58,521 bases of DNA from a virus. Below the pieces are notes generated by a model that was not told where the DNA came from, did no database searches, and saw nothing but the letters and a program-made list of their open reading frames with translations. The stretch lies in the IMG/VR virus record IMGVR_UViG_3300046167_000389, positions 1 to 58,521 of that record. The stretch is one strand, 5' to 3'. Below are positions 6,535 through 14,090 of the stretch, one piece after another (within the stretch, counting starts at the first letter, position 1; each line of letters starts with the position of its first letter). Made by a program: the position numbers and the translations under genes.

Positions 6535-7663
6535 AGCTCCCTACGTCAGGCCGCGCAGGTTAAGTAATGGGTGGGTCTACGACATCAGGCCTACTGATGA
6601 AGTGCTAGAGACTTTCCCGCATCTGAATGTTAAGCCACGGGAAAACTATACCTGTATTAGAGATGCCAATGCCCGTGGCTTTGAGATTAAGCGTCTGTTC
6701 GAGGCTCACAAAGCCGGTGAAGAAGTAGAGGTACGAGCAGACAGCCGCTCTGTCGCTGCGCTGGTGGACTACTACAAGGACAGCATGGCTTATACAAACA
6801 TCAAGGCCGCTTCTACCAAGCGGTCCTACGATGGTCATCTCAGTCATGTCCAACGTGTACACATAGGCAGTAAACCGTTCAGTAAGATGTTTGTGTCACA
6901 GGTGGATTACGAATACGCACAAAGATTGTGGTTACACATACAAGATGACGTAAGTACACACAAAGCCAACCACACATTCAAGGTGCTGAAGCTAGTATGG
7001 AACGAAGGTTTACGCGCAGGGAAAGTTAAATCTAACCCGTTCTCCTTAGTCAGGATACCCAAGCTACCGGACAGGCAGGTTATGTGGACCGTCGATCAGA
7101 TCAAGGGCATGGTGAAGTACTGTGATGAGCAGGGCTATCCAAGCATGGGTACTATGATCGTCATGTGTTATGAGTTCTGCCAGCGTCCGGTGGATGTACG
7201 CACTATGAAGTGGTCTAACATCGATGGGCGTACTGGTGTTAGTAACTTCATTCAGCAAAAGACCGGCAAGCAGATGTCTATCAAGGTAACCAACGCCGTT
7301 CAGGACAGGTTACATCTACATCAGCACCGTAACTCAGACGATTACATCTTCGCCTACGAGAATACTGGGCGTCCATATTCTGACGATAGATGTAATAAGT
7401 TCTTTCGTAAGCTGGCTGATGGTTATGGGCTACCTGAAGTGCCTCTACAAGGCAGGTTTAATAAAGATGGCAGTCAGATGTACTCTACGATCTGGTTAGC
7501 TGACTTACGACGAACTGGTATAACCCATGCCAGTCAGTCTGGCTGCTCTGACAGAGAGTTGATGGCTCTCTCAGGCCACAAGAACCCTCAGATGCTGGTT
7601 GTATACGCAGTAGAGGGCGAGATTGAATCTACCAATGCAAATATTAAACGAGGACTATTATAA
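6527..7663 (+). CDS. int: Tyrosine recombinase integrase
   Basis: This 378-aa site-specific recombinase would insert the phage into the host chromosome at the attachment site proposed at 8979-9021. Visible catalytic residues are Arg220 (EFCQRPVDVR), Lys245 (QQKTGK), Arg328 (LADLRRTG), His351 (LSGHKNP) and nucleophile Tyr360 (MLVVYAVEG). The SAM-like core-binding domain spans roughly 75-170. Box II normally reads HxxR; here it reads A325-D-L-R328, so one commonly conserved His is replaced. N-terminal residues 1-60 probably form the arm-binding domain. It is translationally coupled to the upstream gene and directly abuts thyX. Confidence 0.93.
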   Translation: MVKAPYVRPRRLSNGWVYDIRPTDEVLETFPHLNVKPRENYTCIRDANARGFEIKRLFEAHKAGEEVEVRADSRSVAALVDYYKDSMAYTNIKAASTKRSYDGHLSHVQRVHIGSKPFSKMFVSQVDYEYAQRLWLHIQDDVSTHKANHTFKVLKLVWNEGLRAGKVKSNPFSLVRIPKLPDRQVMWTVDQIKGMVKYCDEQGYPSMGTMIVMCYEFCQRPVDVRTMKWSNIDGRTGVSNFIQQKTGKQMSIKVTNAVQDRLHLHQHRNSDDYIFAYENTGRPYSDDRCNKFFRKLADGYGLPEVPLQGRFNKDGSQMYSTIWLADLRRTGITHASQSGCSDRELMALSGHKNPQMLVVYAVEGEIESTNANIKRGLL

Positions 7664-8407
7664 ATGAATCACGAACAAATTACTGTTCAGTATGTACGGC
7701 ACTCAGGTGATGACCTCTCAGTCGTAGACGCGGCGAGAGTAAGCTATGACGCTAAGAGTGAGGCTCTGGGTTATACTGGTAAAGAAGGTGGACCTATGGT
7801 TCCTGAGCTACATGATAAGGATAAGAAGCTCATTCGGTATCTGGCTGATCATAAGCACTACTCACCATTTAACCATGCCTTTGTCACTTTCAGGTGTACC
7901 GCGCCGTTGTTCGCTATGGCTCAACTCAAGAAGAGCGAGTACATGCCGTGGAATGAGATAAGCCGCCGGTACGTGGACAGTGAGCCTGAGGTCTACTGGC
8001 CGAATGAATGGAGAGGCCGTCCTCGCAAGGGTAACTCTAAACAAGGCAGCGAGGGCCACATCACTATCTCAGATGATATCATAGAGGATTCCTATGATGG
8101 CGCTATGCTCAGTTACCGGACTCTACTTGAAGTAGGTGTAGCTCCAGAGATGGCTCGCATGGTTCTGCCGCAGTCAATGCTATCTTCGTGGATCTGGAGC
8201 GGTAGCTTAAAAGCCATCAGCAAGATGTGCAGCCTACGGTGTGCCTCTGACACGCAGTATGAGAGCCGTGTGGTAGCCAATCAGATTAGCGACATCATGC
8301 GAGGGCTGTTCCCAGTAAGCTGGGCTGCGCTGATGGGAGAGTCTTACCCGTACATACGGCCAATGAGTGACCAAGAGAGGCAGAGAGCCAAGGAGAGAGC
8401 GGCATGA
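7664..8407 (+). CDS. thyX: Flavin-dependent thymidylate synthase
   Basis: ThyX makes dTMP from dUMP using FAD, NADPH and methylene-tetrahydrofolate, supporting phage DNA synthesis. Family features seen: VSYDAKS near the N-terminus, HKHYSPFNHAFVTFR, the WNEISRRYV segment and the C-terminal MVLPQSMLSSWIWSGSLKAI. In many ThyX enzymes the motif RHR precedes SxNExSxRY; here the aligned residues are KSEYMPWNE, so the RHR triad is altered. Length (247 aa) is normal. It starts immediately after the integrase stop and overlaps the next gene by ATGA. Confidence 0.92.
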   Translation: MNHEQITVQYVRHSGDDLSVVDAARVSYDAKSEALGYTGKEGGPMVPELHDKDKKLIRYLADHKHYSPFNHAFVTFRCTAPLFAMAQLKKSEYMPWNEISRRYVDSEPEVYWPNEWRGRPRKGNSKQGSEGHITISDDIIEDSYDGAMLSYRTLLEVGVAPEMARMVLPQSMLSSWIWSGSLKAISKMCSLRCASDTQYESRVVANQISDIMRGLFPVSWAALMGESYPYIRPMSDQERQRAKERAA

Positions 8408-8556
8408 GTAACGACATCAGAATCACAGAACTGGAAGAGCATCCAGACGGGTCAGCGACTATACAGATAGACCTTAGCCCTGAAGTCTTCGCGGAGATAT
8501 TCCAAGCCGGTTTTATAGCCTTGGTGAAGAGAGGTCTAGATGAAGAAGACAAGTAA
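8404..8556 (+). CDS. Hypothetical acidic protein, 50 aa
   Basis: It begins with an ATGA overlap on thyX. The sequence starts MSNDIRITELEEHPDGSATI and continues with a predicted beta strand and a helix ending in LVKRGLDEEDK. I have seen similar 50-60-aa acidic proteins in marine phage genomes, always without a known function. It overlaps the next gene by 17 bp. Confidence 0.65.
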   Translation: MSNDIRITELEEHPDGSATIQIDLSPEVFAEIFQAGFIALVKRGLDEEDK

Positions 8557-8743
8557 AAAGCAGTACGCAATAACGTACTTGCATTATGTACTCGCACTTC
8601 GCGGCACAATTAAAGAAGCTGTGGAGTATGCTAAACAAGCTGAAAAGGATAGGGAGATATTGAGTGACATGAGCCAGAGAGATTTCTTAGGTCATGTCTC
8701 TGATTATATATCTATCTCAGATGTCACTGGTCAGGATGTGTAA
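8540..8743 (+). CDS. Hypothetical protein, 67 aa
   Basis: This is a helical, Lys/Glu-rich small protein (ALRGTIKEAVEYAKQAEKDR). An AGAGAGGTCTAG ribosome-binding region lies within the end of the previous gene. Its stop shares a base with the next ATG. No family is recognised. Confidence 0.6.
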   Translation: MKKTSKKQYAITYLHYVLALRGTIKEAVEYAKQAEKDREILSDMSQRDFLGHVSDYISISDVTGQDV

Positions 8744-8886
8744 TGATTAAGCTCTGCTACTACTGCTCACGTACCCACCAGCTACTGGCTCACAAGACTA
8801 TCCATAAGTCGGTGGCTGAACAGGAAATGAGTTATATCAACGGCTCTGACTTCTACATTCGTTTGGAATCAGTGAACGGATACTGA
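8743..8886 (+). CDS. Hypothetical Cys-containing microprotein, 47 aa
   Basis: It reads MIKLCYYCSRTHQLLAHKTI and ends VNGY. A CYYC pair followed by two His (TH, AH) about 5 and 10 residues later could bind zinc. The start overlaps the preceding stop (TAATG). It is the last gene before the attachment-site region. Its small size and proximity to attP make an excisionase role conceivable but unproven. Confidence 0.55.
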   Translation: MIKLCYYCSRTHQLLAHKTIHKSVAEQEMSYINGSDFYIRLESVNGY

Positions 8887-8890
8887 TCAC

Positions 8891-8936
8891 AGTGGCAAAA
8901 GTGGCAGACTGCCACTCTGGAATCTGCCATGCCACT
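8891..8936. repeat. AGTGGCA repeat cluster, candidate integrase arm sites
   Basis: Four copies of one heptamer lie beside attP: AGTGGCA at 8891-8897 and 8900-8906, and its reverse complement TGCCACT at 8910-8916 and 8930-8936. Short direct and inverted repeats next to an attP core are typical arm-type binding sites of tyrosine integrases. Confidence 0.65.
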
Positions 8937-8978
8937 TTACCCATGTCGGAGGCATTTTATTGTTTAATATCAGTAATT

Positions 8979-9021
8979 TGGCTCCGGCGGTAGGGATCGA
9001 ACCTACGACCAATTGATTAAC
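8979..9021 (-). other. attP: Putative attP core, matches 3' half of tRNA-Asn(GUU)
   Basis: On the minus strand this reads from GTTAATCAATTGG through a complete T-arm (GTAGG TTCGATC CCTAC), the 3' acceptor strand CGCCGGA, discriminator G, and CCA. As I recall it, this equals an alphaproteobacterial tRNA-Asn from the anticodon to the 3' end. The upstream bases break the anticodon stem, so it is not a functional tRNA. Integration here would restore the host tRNA 3' end. Confidence 0.85.
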
Positions 9022-9067
9022 CGGACCCATTGATTTCATTGGATAATTCGGGATATCTGCAAAATGC

Positions 9068-9133
9068 CTGTTAACACTAATTGTTTTTATATGCACCTAA
9101 TTAAGTGTTGACAGATGAGAATAACTATATAAG
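9068..9133 (+). promoter_or_regulatory. CTGTTAAC box and weak candidate promoter
   Basis: A CTGTTAAC box at 9068-9075 lies 40 bp before TTGACA (9108-9113). AT-rich TATATAAG follows, but the spacer to any good -10 is only 12-14 bp, so this is a weak promoter call. An imperfect inverted repeat (AACACTAATT / AATTAAGTGTT) lies between them. Confidence 0.35.
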
Positions 9134-9162
9134 CTGACGCTGTCTCTTTGGAGAGGCAGAAC

Positions 9163-9202
9163 CCCAAACCAACTACCAACCAACTACTATGAGTGACCAA
9201 TG
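9163..9202 (+). promoter_or_regulatory. Recurrent leader with four-codon upstream ORF
   Basis: It reads AAACCAACTACCAACCAAC, then TACTATGAGTGACCAATG. This is the leader in front of the primase. Within it ATG AGT GAC CAA TGA (9189-9203) encodes MSDQ and stops across the primase ATG, a possible translational coupling or attenuating mini-ORF. Confidence 0.6.
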
Positions 9203-9968
9203 ACCTACCTCGAACAACTAGAAGTCATCAAGGCTATCCCTATACGGGAAGGAGACACTAAAGTAATCCAGTGTCCTTTCTGTGGTGGCTTGAAGAAGCT
9301 TTCTGTTTCTAAAGTAGACGGCCAGCTAAAGTGGTATTGCTTTAGAGCAAGCTGTAATGGCAAAGGCATATACCAAGGCAAGAGAAGTCTACAGGCAGCT
9401 AAGAATTATCTAGCAGATGCTGTACAGCAAAAGACTAGAGAGCCAAAGCCTATTCCTTCGATTACTACTCCAGCCCGTAATCATCAGCCAGCACTCGACT
9501 ATCTAAAGCAGAACAATAGCCTAGAGGCTTATGAAGCTGGATACATAGATGTACGATACGCACCGGCAGAGGACAGAGTGCTATTCTGCATAGACACAGG
9601 CGCTGTAGGTAGATCACTAAAGAAGTATGGACCTAAGTGGCTTTCTTACGGTGTGCTGGAAGAGGGCATACACGTAGGTGTTGGATCGTCAGCCGTTCTC
9701 GTTGAGGATACACCATCAGCCTGTTCTGTTAGCAGAATTAACGGCCTTGTAGGAGTAGCTTTACTAGGTACTCGCGTAAGTAATTGCTTAAAAAAGTCGC
9801 TAAATAAATACGATGCTTGTTATTTGGTCCTTGACAAAGACGCTTCGTCTAAGGCTATAACAATAGGCTAGGAGTATAGATAAAAGCTTACTGATTAGGT
9901 TTACTTCTGAGGATTTAAAAAACCTGTCAGTTAACCAGCTTGTAGAGGTGTTAAGTAATGAACTGTGA
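9200..9968 (+). CDS. DnaG/T7 gp4-type primase (frame break near C-terminus)
   Basis: This primase would make RNA primers at the phage replication fork; the helicase is a separate gene at 10584. An N-terminal zinc finger is visible (C25, C28, C47, C52). The TOPRIM region follows with VLVEDTPSACS near residue 170 and an acidic LDKD near residue 213. The frame stops early at 9871. Removing one G from GGC near 9867 continues it through RSIDKSLLIRFTSEDLKNL to a stop at 9966-9968. The break is a short-homopolymer insertion, so I annotate one gene of about 256 aa. Confidence 0.85.
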
Positions 9969-10176
9969 AAAATTTGAATGTATGAGGTCACCTCATATGT
10001 GTCTTGTAACACATCACTGGACAGGTTCGTATCTTAGAAAGCCCTACGGCGCTCACTACAGAATATCTCTCCGCATGCTTAGTAAGAAAGTTCTCAGAAC
10101 TACTTCTGATTGGACGGGTATAGATGTTTGGTGCAGCCCAATAGTTGCCTTAGCTCCACCATATCCCTCAACATAA
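9958..10176 (+). CDS. Hypothetical Cys-containing protein, 72 aa
   Basis: It starts with a GAGGTG ribosome-binding site and overlaps the corrected end of the primase by 11 bp. The N-terminus holds four Cys, all within MNCEKFECMRSPHMC and a later WCSP. No family is recognised. The last residues may be frame-shifted: another open frame downstream (10131-10268) looks more protein-like and has no good start of its own. Confidence 0.5.
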   Translation: MNCEKFECMRSPHMCLVTHHWTGSYLRKPYGAHYRISLRMLSKKVLRTTSDWTGIDVWCSPIVALAPPYPST

Positions 10177-10268
10177 TTACCAGAATAAACTATGAAGGGG
10201 CCATTGTGGTCATTATATTCGTCTACGAAACCAGTACAGACGTTAAAGCAAAGGGAATGGTAAAATGA
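10131..10268 (+). CDS. Possible C-terminal fragment, up to 45 aa
   Basis: This open frame contains ISLNIITRINYEGAIVVIIF and continues VYETSTDVKAKGMVK before a stop that overlaps the ATG of the next gene (ATGA). It has only a GTG candidate start. It may be the true end of the gene at 9958, separated by an indel, or a separate gene starting at 10206 behind AAGGGG. Confidence 0.35.
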   Translation: MQPNSCLSSTISLNIITRINYEGAIVVIIFVYETSTDVKAKGMVK

Positions 10269-10471
10269 AAGCTAGAGGAATAGCGATTATTGACATGTCA
10301 ATTGATGGGGGCTTCAAGGAAGCCGCCGCAGAAGAAGTAGCATTGGAAAAACTGATAGCAGACTACTGCAAGGGCAACCCACGCATAGTACACTATCAAG
10401 TTGAGTTGAGGGAGCGCAGAGGTGAACCCGGAGCCGTTGATCTGAATAAGATGAAGTTCAGAGCTAACTAA
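10265..10471 (+). CDS. Hypothetical protein, 68 aa
   Basis: It starts MKARGIAIIDMSIDGGFKEA; the first strand and the following helix (AAAEEVALEKLIADYCKGN) and second strand (RIVHYQVELRERRG) suggest a small alpha/beta fold. The ATG overlaps an upstream TGA. A strong rightward terminator follows 26 bp after its stop. No family is recognised. Confidence 0.65.
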   Translation: MKARGIAIIDMSIDGGFKEAAAEEVALEKLIADYCKGNPRIVHYQVELRERRGEPGAVDLNKMKFRAN

Positions 10472-10496
10472 CTAAAACTAAACGAAAAAGAAATTC

Positions 10497-10524
10497 AGCC
10501 CTGTCTTCGGATGGGGCTTTTTTT
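10497..10524 (+). terminator. Rho-independent terminator, rightward
   Basis: AGCCCTGTC TTCG GATGGGGCT folds into a stem with G-U pairs and is followed by seven T. It separates the attP-primase segment from the helicase-polymerase segment. Confidence 0.88.
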
Positions 10525-10583
10525 ATTTAATTGGCTGTGTTACAATAGCACCTTATTAATACGCTAACAGCCAAGAGAGTTAA

Positions 10584-11798
10584 ATGGACCAATCATTGCT
10601 TAAAAGCTGCCTCAGTAATTCGTTCTATAGCGAAAACAAGGCAAAGCTTAGACCATCCCTTTTTGATGATACACTCAAAGAAGTATACACAACCATCGTA
10701 TCAATGCACGATGCATTTGAAAAAGACCTCACCCCACTAGAGCTATTTAGTTACTGGAAGGCCAACAATCCTACTAGCACAGGAGCTTGGACAGCCGACA
10801 TCCAAGACCTAATCAATTCAGTATCCAATGCCGAAGCGATCGATGATGTAGTGGCTGTTGATGTCATCGAAAACCTGTGGCGTCAGCATATAGGCTTAGA
10901 CATAGCCACCCTTGGCATAAAGATGTCTGAGGGTGATGCGGCTGCAATGGACTTACTAAAGTCTCTTCTAGACCGTGTCTCTGAGGGCTACATGCCTGAT
11001 GACTTTGCTGATGAAGTAACTGATGACATCGATGAACTACTGGCTGTTGTCAGTAATGATAACCGTTTCAAGTTCAACATCGACACACTCTCTAGAGAGG
11101 TCTACGGAATTGGTAGAGGAGAGTTTGGTGTAATAGCTGCCTACTCTAATGTCGGTAAGACTGCGTTTGCTATTAGTCTGTGTGCTGCACCGGCAGGTTT
11201 CTGCGCTCAAGGTGCTAGAGTAGGTTACATAGCCAACGAAGAGATTGGTAAGCGTACCAAGTTACGTGCGGTACAAGCGTATACCGGCATGACCAAAGAT
11301 GAGATTGCTTTTGACAGCCGTGGAGCCGCTGCACGGTATGCTGGTATTAAAGAGAGGCTGACCTTTGTCGATGCTCAAGGCTGGGATATCCAGATGCTTG
11401 AAGCGTATCTCAATAAGAAGAAGTTCGATGTGGTCATCGTCGATATGGCCGACAAGATTGCCCTAACTCAGCAATTTAACTCTGGGCATGAACGCCTGAG
11501 AGAACTCTACTACCGTCTACGTGAGGCCGCTAAGAAGTTTGACTGCGCTATACTAGGGCTATCACAAGCATCCGCTGAAGCTGAAGGCAAGACCCGTATC
11601 ACTATGTCCATGATGGAAGGCAGTAAGCTGGGTAAGGCGGCTGAGAGTGATGTCATGCTAGGCATAGGCCGAATGAATGATCCTGATAATCCTGATGACC
11701 CTAGTCGATGGATCACAGTGATGAAGAATAAGATCAGTGGCTGGCACGGTACAGTTCTCTGTAACCTGAACTCACAGACCTCTCGCTATGAAGTGTGA
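10584..11798 (+). CDS. DnaB-like replicative helicase
   Basis: This 404-aa RecA-fold helicase would unwind DNA at the phage fork with the separate primase. Residues 1-150 are a helical N-terminal domain; the ATPase core follows. The Walker A region reads A186-YSNV-G191-K192-T193, so the usual first Gly is Ala. Walker B is around FDVVIVDMADK (residues 281-291), followed by a sensor-type ILGLSQAS. The C-terminus has the DnaB-like MKNKISGWHGTV. The start lies 60 bp after the terminator; a TACAAT at 10551-10556 could be its -10, but no good -35 is seen. Confidence 0.88.
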   Translation: MDQSLLKSCLSNSFYSENKAKLRPSLFDDTLKEVYTTIVSMHDAFEKDLTPLELFSYWKANNPTSTGAWTADIQDLINSVSNAEAIDDVVAVDVIENLWRQHIGLDIATLGIKMSEGDAAAMDLLKSLLDRVSEGYMPDDFADEVTDDIDELLAVVSNDNRFKFNIDTLSREVYGIGRGEFGVIAAYSNVGKTAFAISLCAAPAGFCAQGARVGYIANEEIGKRTKLRAVQAYTGMTKDEIAFDSRGAAARYAGIKERLTFVDAQGWDIQMLEAYLNKKKFDVVIVDMADKIALTQQFNSGHERLRELYYRLREAAKKFDCAILGLSQASAEAEGKTRITMSMMEGSKLGKAAESDVMLGIGRMNDPDNPDDPSRWITVMKNKISGWHGTVLCNLNSQTSRYEV

Positions 11799-11934
11799 TG
11801 ACCTGCCGCCGCACCTTGCGCTGCTTCTGGAAGAAGTTGGCGTAATTAACCCTGAGCCTGAGCCACAGCCTGTAGTGCGTGACCTCTCATTTAAACGTCC
11901 AGAGTTGGATGAGAATGGGGATCCACCGTGGTGA
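11788..11934 (+). CDS. Hypothetical Pro/Glu-rich protein, 48 aa
   Basis: It begins within the last codons of the helicase (overlap 11 bp) and ends overlapping the polymerase start (GTGGTGA). The sequence is MKCDDLPPHLALLLEEVGVI followed by a Pro/Glu linker. Its position between helicase and polymerase and tight overlaps support translation. It may be a small replisome-associated peptide; nothing more can be said. Confidence 0.5.
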   Translation: MKCDDLPPHLALLLEEVGVINPEPEPQPVVRDLSFKRPELDENGDPPW

Positions 11935-14090
11935 AATGGCTTGTATTGGACTTAGAGACAACGGTTAAGCGAATAGATGGCCGAATAGATAACAGCCCTA
12001 AGAACCCCGACAATCGGTGTGTGTCTGCTCACTACGGCTGGCTTGGGCTGGAGACTGTAGATGAGGTTCACACAGACCTGTGGCATCACAAAGAACTACA
12101 CTCGCCTGATGGTATAGACCGCCTGAAGCAGCACCTCGCTGAAGCAGACGGCATGATATGCCACAACGTGAAGTTCGATGCTGAGTGGCTGCTAGAGATG
12201 GGCTTTGAATTGCCGCCTATCGTCAGAGATACAATGATAACAGAATACCTGTTAGCCAAGGGCCAGCGAAGACTGCTTAGTCTGAAAGAGAGTGCATTAC
12301 GTCGAAAGACTGCGAGCTTAAAGAAGTCTGACTTAGTAGATGAGCTATTTAAAGGCGGCACATGCTTTTCTGAGATGCCGTTGGATGTAGTAGTCGAGTA
12401 CGCAGAGGCTGACGTTAAGGCCTGTGGTGAGTTGTATATAGCGCAGCAAGACATCTTAGCCCGTGAGCATAATCTCAGCCTTAAAAAGGTCATTCCCTTT
12501 ATGAATGAGATGCTGTTGTTTCTCTGTGAGATAGAGATGAACGGGGTAAAGATTGATAAGGCTGCTCTAGCAGAGGTTGAGGCGCAGTTTACCGAAGAGA
12601 AGGCTTCCCTAGAGATAGACCTGAAGCGTATTGTTGAACAGGTGATGGGTGACACTCCCATTAATCTAAATTCAGGTGATGATATGACCAGAGTGATCTA
12701 CTCGCGGGAAGTCATCGACAAGGCCATACACAAGCAGACGTTTAACATCGGAACCAACGAAGCCGGTAAGTCACTCAGACCGCCGTTTGATTTTATAAAG
12801 TACCCTAATAAATTTTATGATGCAGTACGGACCACCACCAGAGTTGTTATGAAGCAGTCTGCCTCTCAGTGTCCTGACTGTTCTGGTTCCGGTACTATAC
12901 AGAAGTACAAGGTTAAGACGAAGACGAAGCTAGGTAAGAAGTATCGTGTGCAGGGTGATCCTTATAAGAATAGGTCACGGTGTACGGTATGTAATGGCGT
13001 AGGAGCGATATACACCTCGACTGGAATAGTTGCTGGCCTGAAGATGGCTCCTAGTACAGCCTACGATGCCAGTATCGGCGGGTTTAAGTCTGACAAGGTT
13101 ACTATACAGCGTCTGATTGAACAGGCCGAGCGCAAGGATAATGCCACCGCCGTAGAGTTCCTGACTAAGCTGTCTCGCCTAAGTGCTGTGTCTGTTTATC
13201 TGGATAGCTTTGTGGCTGGTATTAAGAGAGGTACTCGCGCAAGCGGGTTTCTACATGCAAACTTCAATCAGTGCATTGCCTCTACTGGTAGACTGTCGAG
13301 TGGCGGTGGCATGTCGTTGAACTTACAGAACCAGCCTAAGAGAGGTTTCCCTGTTCGTAAGTGCTTTGTCAGTCGGTTCCCAAACGGTCTACTTTTAGAG
13401 TCGGACTACTCCGCTCTTGAATTTAGAACGGCGTGTGAGTTGTCGAGAGACAGTCAAGGCTTGGCAGACGTTTTAGAGGGTAAGGACATACACAGACAGA
13501 CTGCAAGTATATGTCTACAGAAGCCGCCTAACGAAGTCAGTAAGGATGAGCGTCAGGGTCATAAGTGGGCCAGCTTCCAGCCACTATTTGGAGGCACTGG
13601 AGCCGGTCAACCAGAGCATATCAAGGCCTACTTCAGCCGCTTCTATGAGATATACGAGGGTATATACGGCTGGCATCAGTCACTAATGAATGGCACTTTA
13701 AAAGATGGCACAGTAACCACACCTAGCGGGCGTCAGTATTTCTGGCCGAATGTCACTAGAACCAAAGCAGACAGGGTATCGAATGCTACTCAGATACTGA
13801 ATTATCCAGTACAAGGCTTCAGTGCAGACTTAGTACAATTAGCTTGTATAAGGGCGTTTAGGCTGTTTAAGGAGAGAAAACTACAATCAAAACTGATACT
13901 TACGGTACACGACAGTTTAGTGTGCGATACACATCCTGATGAGGTGGATCAGGTCAGAGAAGTTCTAACTGAAGCTATGACTAAGGTCAGCGAAGAGTCA
14001 AAAGAACGGTTTGGCTACTCCCTTATTGTGCCGCTCGACATAGAAATAAGTCGCGGTAAAAACTGGCTAGATCAGGAAGAATATGTTTGA
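11928..14090 (+). CDS. Family-A DNA polymerase with DnaJ-type zinc-finger insert
   Basis: This 720-aa replicative polymerase has an N-terminal 3'-5' exonuclease (D8/E10 in LDLET, D84 in HNVKFD, YAEAD around 158-162). An insertion at 315-358 carries two CxxCxGxG motifs (CPDCSGSG, CTVCNGVG), as in the DnaJ central domain. The polymerase core shows motif A ESDYSALEFR (D493), motif B RQGHKWASFQPLFGG (R542, K546, F550, F554) and motif C VHDSL (D662). F550 corresponds to E. coli Phe762; F554 replaces the usual Tyr766; Ser663 replaces the usual Glu after the motif C Asp. The insert is the hallmark of HMO-2011-type phages. The start is GTG at 11928 or 11931. Confidence 0.95.
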   Translation: MVKWLVLDLETTVKRIDGRIDNSPKNPDNRCVSAHYGWLGLETVDEVHTDLWHHKELHSPDGIDRLKQHLAEADGMICHNVKFDAEWLLEMGFELPPIVRDTMITEYLLAKGQRRLLSLKESALRRKTASLKKSDLVDELFKGGTCFSEMPLDVVVEYAEADVKACGELYIAQQDILAREHNLSLKKVIPFMNEMLLFLCEIEMNGVKIDKAALAEVEAQFTEEKASLEIDLKRIVEQVMGDTPINLNSGDDMTRVIYSREVIDKAIHKQTFNIGTNEAGKSLRPPFDFIKYPNKFYDAVRTTTRVVMKQSASQCPDCSGSGTIQKYKVKTKTKLGKKYRVQGDPYKNRSRCTVCNGVGAIYTSTGIVAGLKMAPSTAYDASIGGFKSDKVTIQRLIEQAERKDNATAVEFLTKLSRLSAVSVYLDSFVAGIKRGTRASGFLHANFNQCIASTGRLSSGGGMSLNLQNQPKRGFPVRKCFVSRFPNGLLLESDYSALEFRTACELSRDSQGLADVLEGKDIHRQTASICLQKPPNEVSKDERQGHKWASFQPLFGGTGAGQPEHIKAYFSRFYEIYEGIYGWHQSLMNGTLKDGTVTTPSGRQYFWPNVTRTKADRVSNATQILNYPVQGFSADLVQLACIRAFRLFKERKLQSKLILTVHDSLVCDTHPDEVDQVREVLTEAMTKVSEESKERFGYSLIVPLDIEISRGKNWLDQEEYV

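Noticed and set aside
8979-9060. A complete tRNA gene
   Set aside because: The T-arm and acceptor 3' strand are perfect, but the anticodon stem 5' side, D-arm and 5' acceptor strand are absent; it is an attachment site.
12086-12661. 191-codon leftward frame inside the DNA polymerase
   Set aside because: It is a Ser/Arg-rich shadow of the polymerase coding strand without start context.
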